A stretch of 64,000 bases of DNA from Mucilaginibacter psychrotolerans (GTDB lineage Bacteria > Bacteroidota > Bacteroidia > Sphingobacteriales > Sphingobacteriaceae), in contig NZ_SOZE01000020.1 in the NCBI RefSeq assembly GCF_004519315.1, forward strand, positions 47,582-111,581. The letters are read 5' to 3'. The notes under the pieces are model-generated. The model was given only the letters and a program-made list of their open reading frames with translations. It ran no database searches and was not told where the DNA came from. The position numbers and the translations under genes were made by a program. Position 1 is the stretch's first letter, and each line of letters begins with the position of its first letter. Shown one piece after another: positions 55,656 to 63,998 of the stretch.

Positions 55656-56260
55656 AAAAGCTAAGCATCATTACTTGCATAGCCATCGTTATTGCTGCTA
55701 TCACCCTATCGTTCAGACCACAACCAGTTAAAGAAATTAGCTATAAGGCCCCTGCCAAAGACAGCATTGGCTCTGTAAAGGCATTTATGGCAGTGTATAA
55801 GGTGCTGATGAGCGCCCGTTGCATGAACTGCCACCCCGCAGGCAACTCCCCCCTACAGGGCGACGATAGTCATATTCATACCATGAACGTAACGCGCGGC
55901 ACCGACGGTAAAGGCATGTATACTGCACGTTGTAGCAATTGCCACCAGGCCGAGAATACCGCTGGCCTGCACATGCCACCCGGCAACCCTAAATGGGGCT
56001 TGCCGCCGGCAAATATGCGCATGGTTTTCCAGGGCCGCACACCGCGCCAGTTGGCTCTGCAACTATTAGACACCAAACAAAACGGCGGGCGCAGCAAAGC
56101 GCAGCTGATTGACCATATGGCCAACGATGATCTAGTTGGCTGGGCCTGGCACCCCGGCGATGGCCGCACCTTGCCGCCTTTAAGCCGTGCAGCTTTTGCC
56201 GTGCAGGTGCGTCAATGGATAGCTAAGGGTGCTTATGCCCCATCGGCTAAAGCAAAATAA
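55652..56260 (+). CDS. Di-haem c-type cytochrome of the molybdenum hydroxylase operon
   Basis: A 202-residue periplasmic protein with a signal peptide or N-terminal anchor (KKLSIITCIAIVIAAITLSF) and two haem-attachment motifs, CMNCH (57-61) and CSNCH (94-98). Methionines in MPPGNPKWG and PANMRM could serve as distal ligands. It starts 4 bp inside the iorA gene and lies between the 2Fe-2S and Mo subunits, so it most likely takes electrons from the hydroxylase and hands them to the respiratory chain, taking the place of the missing FAD subunit. Databases may call such proteins isoquinoline 1-oxidoreductase subunit. The electron-transfer role is inferred from gene order. Confidence 0.85.
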   Translation: MKKLSIITCIAIVIAAITLSFRPQPVKEISYKAPAKDSIGSVKAFMAVYKVLMSARCMNCHPAGNSPLQGDDSHIHTMNVTRGTDGKGMYTARCSNCHQAENTAGLHMPPGNPKWGLPPANMRMVFQGRTPRQLALQLLDTKQNGGRSKAQLIDHMANDDLVGWAWHPGDGRTLPPLSRAAFAVQVRQWIAKGAYAPSAKAK

Positions 56261-56284
56261 ATATCAATTCCAAACTTAGCCATA

Positions 56285-58441
56285 ATGGAAACTAACGGAG
56301 TATCGAGAAGAGATTTTATACGGGCATCGGGCCTGGCAGGCACCGCGCTTTGCTTAGGCTTTTACTTTCCCGCCAATGCAAAAAAGGCACAATTGGTTTC
56401 GGCAAACGCAGCTGAGGCCACCGGATTCGAGTTTAACGCCTGGATGCATATCGGTACCGATGGCAAGATTACCTTAACGGATCACCGTGCCGAAATGGGC
56501 CAGGGATCGTACCAGTCGGTTCCCCAGATCATTGCAGAAGAGCTGGAAGTAGATCTTAAAGATATCGACGTGGTGTTCGCCAAAGGCGACCCTAAAAAGT
56601 ACGGCAGCCAGATTACCGGCGGCAGCTCAACCATACGGGGATCGTACAAACGGCTGCTTATGTTGGGTGCTACTGCACGGCAGATGCTTATTATGGCAGC
56701 CGCCGCCAAATGGAACGCCCCTGTTGCTGATTGCTATGCACAAGCCGGCCAGGTTATCCATCGGCCAACCGGCAATAAATTGCACTATGGCGAACTAGTA
56801 GCAGATGCAAGCAAGCTTACTCCGCCAAAGGATGTACCGCTTAAACCGATGTCGGATTATAAGCTGATACGTAAGCCACTTAAAAAGCTGGATACCCCTA
56901 TGAAAACCAATGGGGAGGCTATCTTCGGCCTGGATAAAAGGCTGCCGGGGATGCTCTTCGCCAGCGTAGAGCGCAACCCCAGGCTGCGCGGTAAGTTAGT
57001 CAGTTTCGATAGTACTGCTGCCCTGAAAGTGCCCGGTGTAAAGCAGGTATTTAAGGTACAGATGATGGTTTTTAACACCACACGGGATGGTGTTGTAGTA
57101 TTGGCCGATTCTACCTGGGCAGCTATGCAAGGGCGTAAAGCCTTGAAAGTGACATGGGACGAGACAGGCTTCGAGCATGTAAACACGGTCGATATATACA
57201 AAAGCCACCAGGAACTGCTTAAGACAAAAGAGGGCCTATCTGTCAAAAAACAGGGCAACCCGGATGCGGTGCTGGATAAACCGGGAAAAAAGTTAGATGT
57301 AATTTACGAAACGCCCTATCAATCGCACGCAGCCATGGAGCCATTGAACTGCATTGCGCATTATCAAAGCGATAAAATAGAGATTTGGGGACCGATACAA
57401 GCGCCGGATTGGGTGCAGGGCGACATCAGCGATAAATTCAAGATGCCCAAGGAGAAGGTTGTCGTGAACATGACTTTCTTAGGTGGCGGTTTCGGTCGCA
57501 AAGCCTTCCTCGATTATCCGCAGGAAGCCGTAGCCATTTCTAAACAGGCGGGTGTACCGGTGCAGGTAGTTTGGACGCGTGAGGACGATATTAAGCAAGG
57601 CCCATACCGAGCAGGCATATCCTACCGTGGCCAGGGCGCCATAGAAAACGGTGCTATTACTGCCCTTAAATTCAAAATGGCAGGTCAAAACATTGACCAT
57701 TGGAGCGGCCCCGGTCGTGGCAAGCCCAATGGCAGCACTACCGAAGGTTTCCTGAATCCGTACTTCGAAAGCATCAAAAACATCAGCTTTGCCGATGTAC
57801 CTTACGAGATGCCGCTGCCCAATATGTGGTGGCGTTCAGTTTATGCCTCAACCAACGGCTTTGCTTACGAGAGTTTTATCAACGAGATGGCGCTATTGGC
57901 CGGGAAAGATCAGCTGAGCTTCCGCAGGGAATACCTTAAGGACGAACGCTGCCAGCGGCTGATAGACCGCATGGAAGAAGTATCGGGCTGGAAAGCGCGG
58001 AAAAAAAATGAAGGCTACGGCGTGGCTATTACCGAGTGCTTTGATACCACGGTGGGCCAGGTGGTGAAGGTATCGCGCAATGCAGCGGGCAAAATCAAGA
58101 TTGATAAAGTGTGGGCGGTGATGGACTGCGGCTGGTATGTAAACCCGGATATCATCAAGGCCCAGGTAGAAGGTTCGGTGCTGATGGCACTTGGCGCAGC
58201 CACTACGCACGAAATCACCTTCAAAAACGGCCTTGTAGAACAAAATAATTTTTACGATTACCTGATGCCGCGCATAACCGACATGCCAACGGTTGAAGTG
58301 CATATTATGGAAAACACAGCAGATGCCGGCGGCGTAGGCGAACCAGCACTCCCTCCTTTCGCTCCTGCCCTTACCGATGCCATCTTCGATCTTACGGGCA
58401 AACGGATCAGGAAGCTACCTTTTAACATGAACGCCGTATAA
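56285..58441 (+). CDS. iorB: Molybdopterin-binding subunit of a xanthine-dehydrogenase-family hydroxylase (isoquinoline 1-oxidoreductase beta type), Tat-exported
   Basis: A 718-residue catalytic subunit. A twin-arginine signal is seen in SRRDFIRASGLAG (residues 7-19), so the folded enzyme goes to the periplasm. The body has the aldehyde oxidase/xanthine dehydrogenase layout: an N-terminal a/b hammerhead region, the Moco-binding motifs AEMGQGSYQSVPQI and FLGGGFGRKAFLDYP, and the active-site Glu686 in GVGEPALPPFAPAL. The enzyme hydroxylates an aldehyde or N-heterocycle with water-derived oxygen. The operon holds its own assembly factors (XdhC and MobA-like) downstream. The substrate cannot be told from sequence. 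Confidence 0.93.
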   Translation: METNGVSRRDFIRASGLAGTALCLGFYFPANAKKAQLVSANAAEATGFEFNAWMHIGTDGKITLTDHRAEMGQGSYQSVPQIIAEELEVDLKDIDVVFAKGDPKKYGSQITGGSSTIRGSYKRLLMLGATARQMLIMAAAAKWNAPVADCYAQAGQVIHRPTGNKLHYGELVADASKLTPPKDVPLKPMSDYKLIRKPLKKLDTPMKTNGEAIFGLDKRLPGMLFASVERNPRLRGKLVSFDSTAALKVPGVKQVFKVQMMVFNTTRDGVVVLADSTWAAMQGRKALKVTWDETGFEHVNTVDIYKSHQELLKTKEGLSVKKQGNPDAVLDKPGKKLDVIYETPYQSHAAMEPLNCIAHYQSDKIEIWGPIQAPDWVQGDISDKFKMPKEKVVVNMTFLGGGFGRKAFLDYPQEAVAISKQAGVPVQVVWTREDDIKQGPYRAGISYRGQGAIENGAITALKFKMAGQNIDHWSGPGRGKPNGSTTEGFLNPYFESIKNISFADVPYEMPLPNMWWRSVYASTNGFAYESFINEMALLAGKDQLSFRREYLKDERCQRLIDRMEEVSGWKARKKNEGYGVAITECFDTTVGQVVKVSRNAAGKIKIDKVWAVMDCGWYVNPDIIKAQVEGSVLMALGAATTHEITFKNGLVEQNNFYDYLMPRITDMPTVEVHIMENTADAGGVGEPALPPFAPALTDAIFDLTGKRIRKLPFNMNAV

Positions 58442-58479
58442 AGCAAAAGAAGGGGCAACTTAGGAGCTTAAGGTACAGG

Positions 58480-59586
58480 ATGAAAGAAATTAAGGACATC
58501 GTAGCTGTTTACGACGAAGCCGTAAAACTTGGCGTTAAAACCGCGTTGGCTACGGTAGTTCTGGTAGAAGGCTCGGCCTACCGCCGCGCTGGTGCCAGGA
58601 TGCTGACTACTGAAGACGGGCAACTCACCGGAGCCATCAGCGGCGGCTGCCTGGAAGGTGATGCCCTGCGCAAGGCCCGCATGGTCATCATGCAGCAGCA
58701 ACCCATGCTGGTAACATACGATACCATGGACGATGACGATGCCAAACTGGGCGTTGGCCTCGGCTGCAATGGCATCATCCATATTCTGATAGAACCTATT
58801 AACGATACCACAACTAACCCGATCACGTTATTAAAAGCCGCGATAGCATCGCGTAGCCATGCTGTGTTGGTTACACTGTTCTCCATACAAAACCGTAAAG
58901 CCGCGCAACCAGGCTCATGCATTTGCCTTACGGCGCATAGTATGATGCGTAATGGGGTAACAACGCCTTATGATAGCTTGCTGCTGGACGAAGCGAAGGA
59001 AGCATTGGAGAACCAACTCTCTGTAGTAAAGGAATACGGGGATTATACAGCTTTCGTAGAATGCGTAAAACCATCTGTTTCGTTGATAATTATAGGCGCA
59101 GGGAACGATGCTATACCACTTACCCAAATGGCCGCAGTGCTGGGTTGGGAAGTTACGGTTGTAGATGGGCGACCTAATTACGCTACTGCCGAACGTTTTC
59201 CGCGTGCAGGTAAAGTATTGGTGGCAAAAGCTGATGAAGTACTGAATAAGCTTGAAATTACCCCGCAAAGCACTTTTGTGCTGATGACACATAACTATAA
59301 TTATGAAATAGCATTCCTGAAAACGCTTTTGCCCATGCAGCCACCCTACATCGGCATTTTAGGCCCCAGGAAAAAACTGGAGCGCATGCTTGACGAACTG
59401 GAAACCAACGGCAACCAAATAAGTGCGGCCAATATGGATGCCATACATGGCCCCGTGGGTCTTGATATCGGTTCTGAAACGGCCGAGGAAATAGCCTTAG
59501 CTATCCTCGCCGAAATAAAGGCCGTATCCGCTCAACGCAACGGCAGATCATTAAAGTACAAAACAAGCGTTATCCATAGCCTGTAA
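58480..59586 (+). CDS. xdhC: XdhC/CoxI family molybdenum hydroxylase maturation protein
   Basis: A 368-residue chaperone that inserts a sulfurated, usually dinucleotide-form, molybdenum cofactor into the hydroxylase. The N-terminal XdhC/CoxI domain contains VLVEGSAYRRAGARML and AISGGCLEGDA; the C-terminal Rossmann-like domain contains IIIGAGNDAIPLTQMAAVLGWEV and later GPRKKLERML and GPVGLDIGSETAEEIALAI. The gene starts 38 bp after iorB and its stop codon abuts the ATG of the MobA-like gene with no gap. This fits a dedicated maturation module for the upstream hydroxylase. Confidence 0.93.
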   Translation: MKEIKDIVAVYDEAVKLGVKTALATVVLVEGSAYRRAGARMLTTEDGQLTGAISGGCLEGDALRKARMVIMQQQPMLVTYDTMDDDDAKLGVGLGCNGIIHILIEPINDTTTNPITLLKAAIASRSHAVLVTLFSIQNRKAAQPGSCICLTAHSMMRNGVTTPYDSLLLDEAKEALENQLSVVKEYGDYTAFVECVKPSVSLIIIGAGNDAIPLTQMAAVLGWEVTVVDGRPNYATAERFPRAGKVLVAKADEVLNKLEITPQSTFVLMTHNYNYEIAFLKTLLPMQPPYIGILGPRKKLERMLDELETNGNQISAANMDAIHGPVGLDIGSETAEEIALAILAEIKAVSAQRNGRSLKYKTSVIHSL

Positions 59587-60156
59587 ATGACAGCAGCAAT
59601 CATCCTTGCGGCAGGCGTATCCAGCAGGCTGGGCCAACCCAAGCAAAACCTGTTGCATAACGGCCAAACTTTGCTGCAACATACAGTCTTTTGCGCACAG
59701 CAGTCAACATGCGAGCAAGTTATAGTTGTGCTTGGTGCCAATACCGACAAAATAAAACCGGTTGACGGAACCACGACGCTTTATAACAACCATTGGCAGG
59801 AAGGTATGGCCTCCTCTATCCGGCTTGCGATTACCCAAATAGGTAAAGATACATCCATAGAAAATGCAATCATCATGGTATGCGATCAGCCTTTCATCAG
59901 TGCCCAATTATTGAACAGTCTGATTGATAAACATACCGAAACAGGCAGACCTATTGTCGCCTGCGCCTACAACGATACCACAGGGCCGCCGGCACTTTTC
60001 CACCGCTCGGTTTTTGCAAAGTTGCTTTTGCTGCAAGGCCACGAAGGCGCAAAAAAAATACTACTGACCCATGCAGAAGGAGTCGCAACCGTGCCATTTG
60101 AAAAAGGAAGCATTGATATAGACACGATAGCTGATTACGAGAACCTGATAAACTAG
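59587..60156 (+). CDS. mocA: MobA-like molybdenum cofactor cytidylyltransferase (MocA type)
   Basis: A 189-residue nucleotidyltransferase with the MobA/MocA signature at its start, IILAAGVSSRLGQPKQNL (LAAGxSxRxGxxK), a metal-binding region VCDQPFIS and the TGPPALFHRSVF segment seen in MocA proteins. These enzymes attach CMP to the molybdopterin cofactor for xanthine-dehydrogenase-family enzymes, unlike MobA, which attaches GMP. ATG follows the xdhC stop directly. The symbol mocA is assigned by family and context; the nucleotide specificity is inference. It is the last gene of the operon. Confidence 0.85.
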   Translation: MTAAIILAAGVSSRLGQPKQNLLHNGQTLLQHTVFCAQQSTCEQVIVVLGANTDKIKPVDGTTTLYNNHWQEGMASSIRLAITQIGKDTSIENAIIMVCDQPFISAQLLNSLIDKHTETGRPIVACAYNDTTGPPALFHRSVFAKLLLLQGHEGAKKILLTHAEGVATVPFEKGSIDIDTIADYENLIN

Positions 60157-60270
60157 AACCCAACCTGGAAATTTATTCGAATGCTGAGTTCCCAATGGTG
60201 TACGAATGCTAACGGAAGCAGAAGTCAAATTTGGGTTAATCTATTAAACATGGTGATAAAAATTTAAGGG

Positions 60271-61029
60271 CTAATTTTTATTGGCTGCCCAAAATATAGC
60301 GTTGCTAAAAAGTCTCCTGTAGTTCGCGTCGTTAAATAATACGGGCGAGTGGCCCATGAAAATATAGACGTTACGGGCTTTGTAAGCGGGGTTGGTCCAA
60401 ACCACAGGGTGGTCGCCCATTTTTACGTCGCCGCCGGGTATATAACTACTTTCATCAACCGATGCGAGTACATGCACATTAGGCCTGGGGCTTTTATCGT
60501 AGGTGTACCATTCTTCTTTCTGTACCCAAAATGATGCGGGGATGCCCTGCATTACCGGGTTTGTTTTGTCCTCCACGTTCACCTGCCCTTTTGCAAAGGC
60601 GGGGATATAGTTTTTAAATTTTATCTGCCCCATAAACTGATAGAACCAGGGCCAAAGCGGGTAGCCGTCAAACTCGCCCAGCAGCGTAGCGTGGTGAAAG
60701 CCAATCCAACCGCCCCTGCCTTCGTTGATATATTGCTCAAAGGCTTTTACTGCTTTGTCCTTCCAGGCATAGGGTGGGAAATCAAGCTGAATAAAAAGCT
60801 GGTAGTTGCTTAAAAATGCACTATCGATGTTATCGGTATGCTGTAGATAGTCTACAGTAAAGTTGCTGTCAGCGGCAAGTTTATCCAACCATGGCTTTGC
60901 TACCCTGGAGTATTCGAGGTGGTGCCCGCCATTTTCGTAAAGGGCTATAACTTTAACGCGCGGCGTTTTTTGCGCCAGGCATGCAAACGCAAAGAGGCTG
61001 AGTAGGCTTATGAAGAAAGATTTTTTCAT
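60271..61029 (-). CDS. ThuA-like (trehalose utilisation) family protein, exported
   Basis: A 252-residue exported protein: signal peptide MKKSFFISLLSLFAFACLAQ, then a ThuA domain with the class I glutamine amidotransferase-like fold. Landmarks are ALYENGGHHLEYSR, a conserved YQLFIQLDFPPYAW turn, AFEQYINEGRGGWIGFHHATLLGE and GDHPVVWTNP with VYIFMGHSP. ThuA-domain proteins in Bacteroidota are linked to sugar metabolism, but the reaction is not known. It is not close to the PUL and seems monocistronic, transcribed toward the molybdenum hydroxylase operon. Confidence 0.88.
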   Translation of the reverse strand: MKKSFFISLLSLFAFACLAQKTPRVKVIALYENGGHHLEYSRVAKPWLDKLAADSNFTVDYLQHTDNIDSAFLSNYQLFIQLDFPPYAWKDKAVKAFEQYINEGRGGWIGFHHATLLGEFDGYPLWPWFYQFMGQIKFKNYIPAFAKGQVNVEDKTNPVMQGIPASFWVQKEEWYTYDKSPRPNVHVLASVDESSYIPGGDVKMGDHPVVWTNPAYKARNVYIFMGHSPVLFNDANYRRLFSNAIFWAANKN

Positions 61030-61477
61030 GTGTGGATATCCATTTATATGTAGGAAGTGTTGATACCAGCTGAACTATTGGTTTACAATCCAAAGCTAAA
61101 ACATTAAAGCCTCGCTAACAATTTTGCCGCACAACCAATAGTAAACTCAAATATTTCGCCAATTCTATAGTAATACCGGGATGATTCTATCTGCTTTTTT
61201 TATAAAATCGGGGTCGCGGGAAAAACCAAAGTGGTTTGTGTATTTTCCGAAGAAATATCTTTAAATACTCCCAAAAGAATATCAATGTTCAGTTTTAGCA
61301 GGTTGCCAGTGGGTTTAACGGGCATGATGATTAGCGGATTATTAATCAATGCGCTTGCTATTGAAGCGCGTTGATTTTGCGCTTCACAAAGCTAGAGGGC
61401 AATCTATCTCTCTGGAAAACCGTCATTAAACACCAGGAGTTTTTTCGTATCGATGGTTGATTTATTCTTAGAAAACT
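61030..61477. other. Intergenic region with competing GCGCTT/GAAGCGC hairpins
   Basis: No gene I can support; a 29-codon hydrophobic frame at 61285-61374 (+) is too short to call. Three short segments, GCGCTT (61351), GAAGCGC (61363) and GCGCTTC (61379), can pair in two mutually exclusive ways. The USP gene ends at 61478 on the - strand, so the structure would lie in its 3' region. Confidence 0.4.
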
Positions 61478-62335
61478 TTAGCCCTTCATGTCTGAAGGAA
61501 TCACCAATAGTGGTATGGCCCTTTTCATCATCGTTTTGGTTGTGCTTGAGCCGAATAATTCCTTAAAAAAACTTCTCTTTCGATGCATGAGTACTAAAAG
61601 ATCTGCTTTTGAATTTCCCAGGTAATTTGCCAACCGTTCAACTGTATCTTTACCACGAATACTCTCGTAAGTGAGGCCTGGCATGTCAATTTTCTTCAAC
61701 TGGTTAAAGAAACTTTTTTCGCTCTCAAGCGGTAAATGAGCCTCTCCAAACTCGTTTACGTGAACAACCGTAACCTGAAATTTGACAACATGGCTCAACT
61801 TTTCCAGGTAATTAAGGGCTATTAAATCCGCCGCGTTAAAATCAGTTGCGAATACAACTTTGTGCAGATTTTTAACATTGCTTCCCTGCGGATATATCAT
61901 AACAGGCCGGGTGCTGTGATCAATTACAGATGCCGTATCGCTCCCGGAAAGAAAATGCTCCAATCCGCTACCTTGTGGCGCGCCCATCACTACCATTTCT
62001 ATCTCGTCCTTATTGTTAATTTCTTTTACATTTAAACCTAGACTGCCCTCCCCTTCTTCTTCGTGTATTTTTGGCTGGTGTAATCCGGGCGGAGTTTTTA
62101 GTACAATGGAAGCAAGTTCATGGCTGAGTTTTGAGAGTTCCTGCTGATACTCCTGTACCGGGGCAAGTTCGCCAACCATCCAGGCACTGCCGGAAAGATC
62201 GGGCATGACCGGCTGGCTTAAAAAACTATTGTATAATATAATGTCTGCTTTTAATTGTTGGCATAAAACAGCAGCAAATTTTGCAGCTTCGGCGGCTTCG
62301 TCAGAAAAGTTGGTCAGAACAAGTAACTTTTTCAT
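61478..62335 (-). CDS. Universal stress protein, tandem UspA domains
   Basis: A 285-residue cytosolic protein made of two UspA-like domains, about 1-148 and 150-285. The first carries an ATP-binding signature of the form G-x2-G-x9-G-S in GAPQGSGLEHFLSGSDTASV and then RPVMIYP. The second has a parallel but less regular segment, MHRKRSFFKELFGSSTTKTMM, ending PLLVIP. Tandem USPs act in stress survival, often under energy or oxygen limitation, in ways that are not well defined. The gene is preceded by a perfect 11-bp inverted repeat at 62376-62401. Downstream lies a structured but gene-free gap. Confidence 0.9.
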   Translation of the reverse strand: MKKLLVLTNFSDEAAEAAKFAAVLCQQLKADIILYNSFLSQPVMPDLSGSAWMVGELAPVQEYQQELSKLSHELASIVLKTPPGLHQPKIHEEEGEGSLGLNVKEINNKDEIEMVVMGAPQGSGLEHFLSGSDTASVIDHSTRPVMIYPQGSNVKNLHKVVFATDFNAADLIALNYLEKLSHVVKFQVTVVHVNEFGEAHLPLESEKSFFNQLKKIDMPGLTYESIRGKDTVERLANYLGNSKADLLVLMHRKRSFFKELFGSSTTKTMMKRAIPLLVIPSDMKG

Positions 62336-62375
62336 GATATGTGTTTTATTGTAAATTTAATAGACTCCTTGCCTG

Positions 62376-62401
62376 TTTCTAATGACAATGGTCATTAGAA
62401 A
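62376..62401 (-). promoter_or_regulatory. Perfect 11-bp inverted repeat, Crp/Fnr-like operator candidate
   Basis: TTTCTAATGAC and GTCATTAGAAA flank a 4-bp spacer (AATG), about 41 bp before the USP start. The core TGAC-N4-GTCA is close to the TTGAC/T-N4-GTCAA type bound by Crp/Fnr-family regulators. Arms this long and exact are unlikely by chance. The regulator is not encoded in the window. Confidence 0.6.
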
Positions 62402-62692
62402 TTTTGAGCCCCGTCACCCATAAAAAAGTTGAAGAAGATTATGAAAGTAATTGTAAGGCAAGCTGATAACACACCGCCTTATACCTTAGTGCCTATGTAG
62501 CCTGCATGAATTAAAGCAGCGTAAAAAAACAGAGTCGGCTTACCAGCTTCGCAATGGGCAATACTTGCACGCACAGCACATTGCAGCCTTATTTACCGAA
62601 ACAGGAATAAATTCCATCGATCAGGTACCTAAGGATACAGTTGCTAGTGTATGTTACAGCAGATGTACCTTTTATTATATCGAGAAACGCTT
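62402..62692. other. Gap with a possible decayed coding remnant
   Basis: On the + strand a frame is open from 62490 into the next gene's antisense, with protein-like composition between about 62508 and 62640 (LKQRKKTESAYQLRNGQYLH and on), but it has no good start codon and runs on over the oppositely oriented flavoprotein gene. It may be a gene remnant; I do not recognise it. Confidence 0.25.
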
Positions 62693-63145
62693 CTACCTGT
62701 GTTCAAACCTTCCCGTTTTTTTTATTAAGACGATCTTGTATAAAACCAGATCTACCTTTGTACCAATGTCATATTCAGATTCCGTAATACCATGTGAGGG
62801 ATGGTCGTGTGGATTCATGGAAAACGGCATAATCCGGTGTATAATGGCCTGCATAGCCTGCTCCTTCTCACCCATTTCGGTAATCTCTTCAAAGCGGCCC
62901 CAGGCTACTACACTTTGCCAGTTAAAAATATTTTGGATGTCATCAACCTGGAAACAAATTGCCGGATTGTGCCGCATGATATCAATTTTCTTACCTGGTG
63001 CACTGTGGCTTATCACACTTTTACCATCATAAAAATAGTTTACAGGTACTATATAAGGTATGCCATTTTCAACACATGCAATACGGCCTGTAACCTGCTG
63101 TTTTAGCAGAATATCTATTTCTGGTAAACTAAGTTCTCCTAACAT
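62693..63145 (-). CDS. Pyridoxamine 5'-phosphate oxidase-like flavoprotein
   Basis: A 150-residue split-barrel protein of the pyridoxamine 5'-phosphate oxidase-like family, which binds FMN or F420. Features are the N-terminal LLKQQVTGRIACVENGIPYIVPVNYFYDG strand pair, HSAPGKKIDIMRHNPAICFQVDDI and VVAWGRFEEITEM, the usual order for the family. The reaction is unknown; in bacteria such genes often sit with universal stress proteins and respond to hypoxia or redox change. It follows the small coiled-coil gene by 49 bp and likely shares its transcript. The gene is 357 bp from the USP gene on the same strand. Confidence 0.85.
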   Translation of the reverse strand: MLGELSLPEIDILLKQQVTGRIACVENGIPYIVPVNYFYDGKSVISHSAPGKKIDIMRHNPAICFQVDDIQNIFNWQSVVAWGRFEEITEMGEKEQAMQAIIHRIMPFSMNPHDHPSHGITESEYDIGTKVDLVLYKIVLIKKTGRFEHR

Positions 63146-63194
63146 GGCATCCCTTTTTAATTATTTCTTTTATATGCTTACACTTTTTCAAAAC

Positions 63195-63569
63195 TTACAT
63201 CCACCTTGCCGCAAAATGATTAAACTCATGGCGTAAATCATTAAATATCTTTTCTTCGTTCAAATAGCGCGCATGAATTTGGGCATGGGCCGTAGCAGTA
63301 ACGTCTGCAACAGATGTTTCAGTAATCAAAAGCTCAGCCTCAATGGCTTCGTCATTGGCACGCACATCGTGCCTTAATTCATTGAGTTGATTTTCGTGGA
63401 TGATAAACTGGTTTTGAAAATACTCCACTTTTTCCTGCACTTCGCGCGCTGTATTGTATGCTGCTATCTCTTCAAGGCGCTCCTGCAATATGCTAAGTTC
63501 TTGCTTATAGAAAGTAATGCCTCTTAAACAATCATTATTGAGGTTTTTGATGTGTTTGATGTTTTTCAT
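63195..63569 (-). CDS. Small coiled-coil protein of unknown function
   Basis: A 124-residue soluble protein without signal peptide or membrane segment. It is rich in Glu, Asn, His and Gln and almost wholly helical in appearance, with heptad-like spacing in SILQERLEEIAAYNTAREVQ and ENQLNELRHDVRANDEAIEA. The C-terminus ends in LRHEFNHFAARWM. I recognise no family. It is the first gene of a probable two-gene unit with the flavoprotein, and two short dyads lie 35-66 bp upstream, so it may belong to the same stress-linked group as the USP. Confidence 0.6.
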   Translation of the reverse strand: MKNIKHIKNLNNDCLRGITFYKQELSILQERLEEIAAYNTAREVQEKVEYFQNQFIIHENQLNELRHDVRANDEAIEAELLITETSVADVTATAHAQIHARYLNEEKIFNDLRHEFNHFAARWM

Positions 63570-63603
63570 AGTGCAAGTTTAGCTACCAATTGCGCCGTAT
63601 AGA

Positions 63604-63635
63604 ATGCTTCAAAGCATGCATTAACATGATAATGC
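63604..63635 (-). promoter_or_regulatory. Two adjacent short dyads upstream of the coiled-coil gene
   Basis: ATGCTT-CA-AAGCAT (63604-63617) and GCATTA-N6-TAATGC (63618-63635) follow each other without a gap. Either could be a regulator-binding site; neither has the TGAC-N4-GTCA core found before the USP gene. Confidence 0.3.
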
Positions 63636-63828
63636 TCACAAACCAGCTTTCAACAGGCTTGATCTTGATGTAAGATTACAAACTTGCCGCCGTTAATTTT
63701 ACTACAATGAAAAAGTGTGCTATATAAGCGCATTGATTATTACGGGCTATGCAAAATAAAAGCTGGGGAGTGCTTGTTTAGGGCGACCGGGGCCACGGGC
63801 GAGGGAGCTAAAAAAAGTTCATAAACGA

Positions 63829-63861
63829 AGAAACCCCTTCATCGTTAGATGAAAGGGTTCT
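63829..63861 (-). terminator. rRNA operon terminator
   Basis: On the - strand GAACCCTTTCAT pairs with ATGAAGGGGTTTC around a 6-base loop, followed after 13 bases by a run of seven T residues. It lies just after the 5S rRNA. Confidence 0.8.
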
Positions 63862-63885
63862 TGTTAAGGCCTTACGGCTTTAAGA

Positions 63886-63998
<113 letters not shown>

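Noticed and set aside
61285..61374. 29-codon hydrophobic frame (+) in the gap before the USP gene
   Set aside because: Short, overlaps a hairpin-forming stretch, and has no promoter or conservation evidence.
62565..63032. 155-codon frame on the + strand
   Set aside because: It runs antisense over the flavoprotein gene and starts with TTG; the flavoprotein has clear family motifs. Only the upstream part is kept as a possible remnant.
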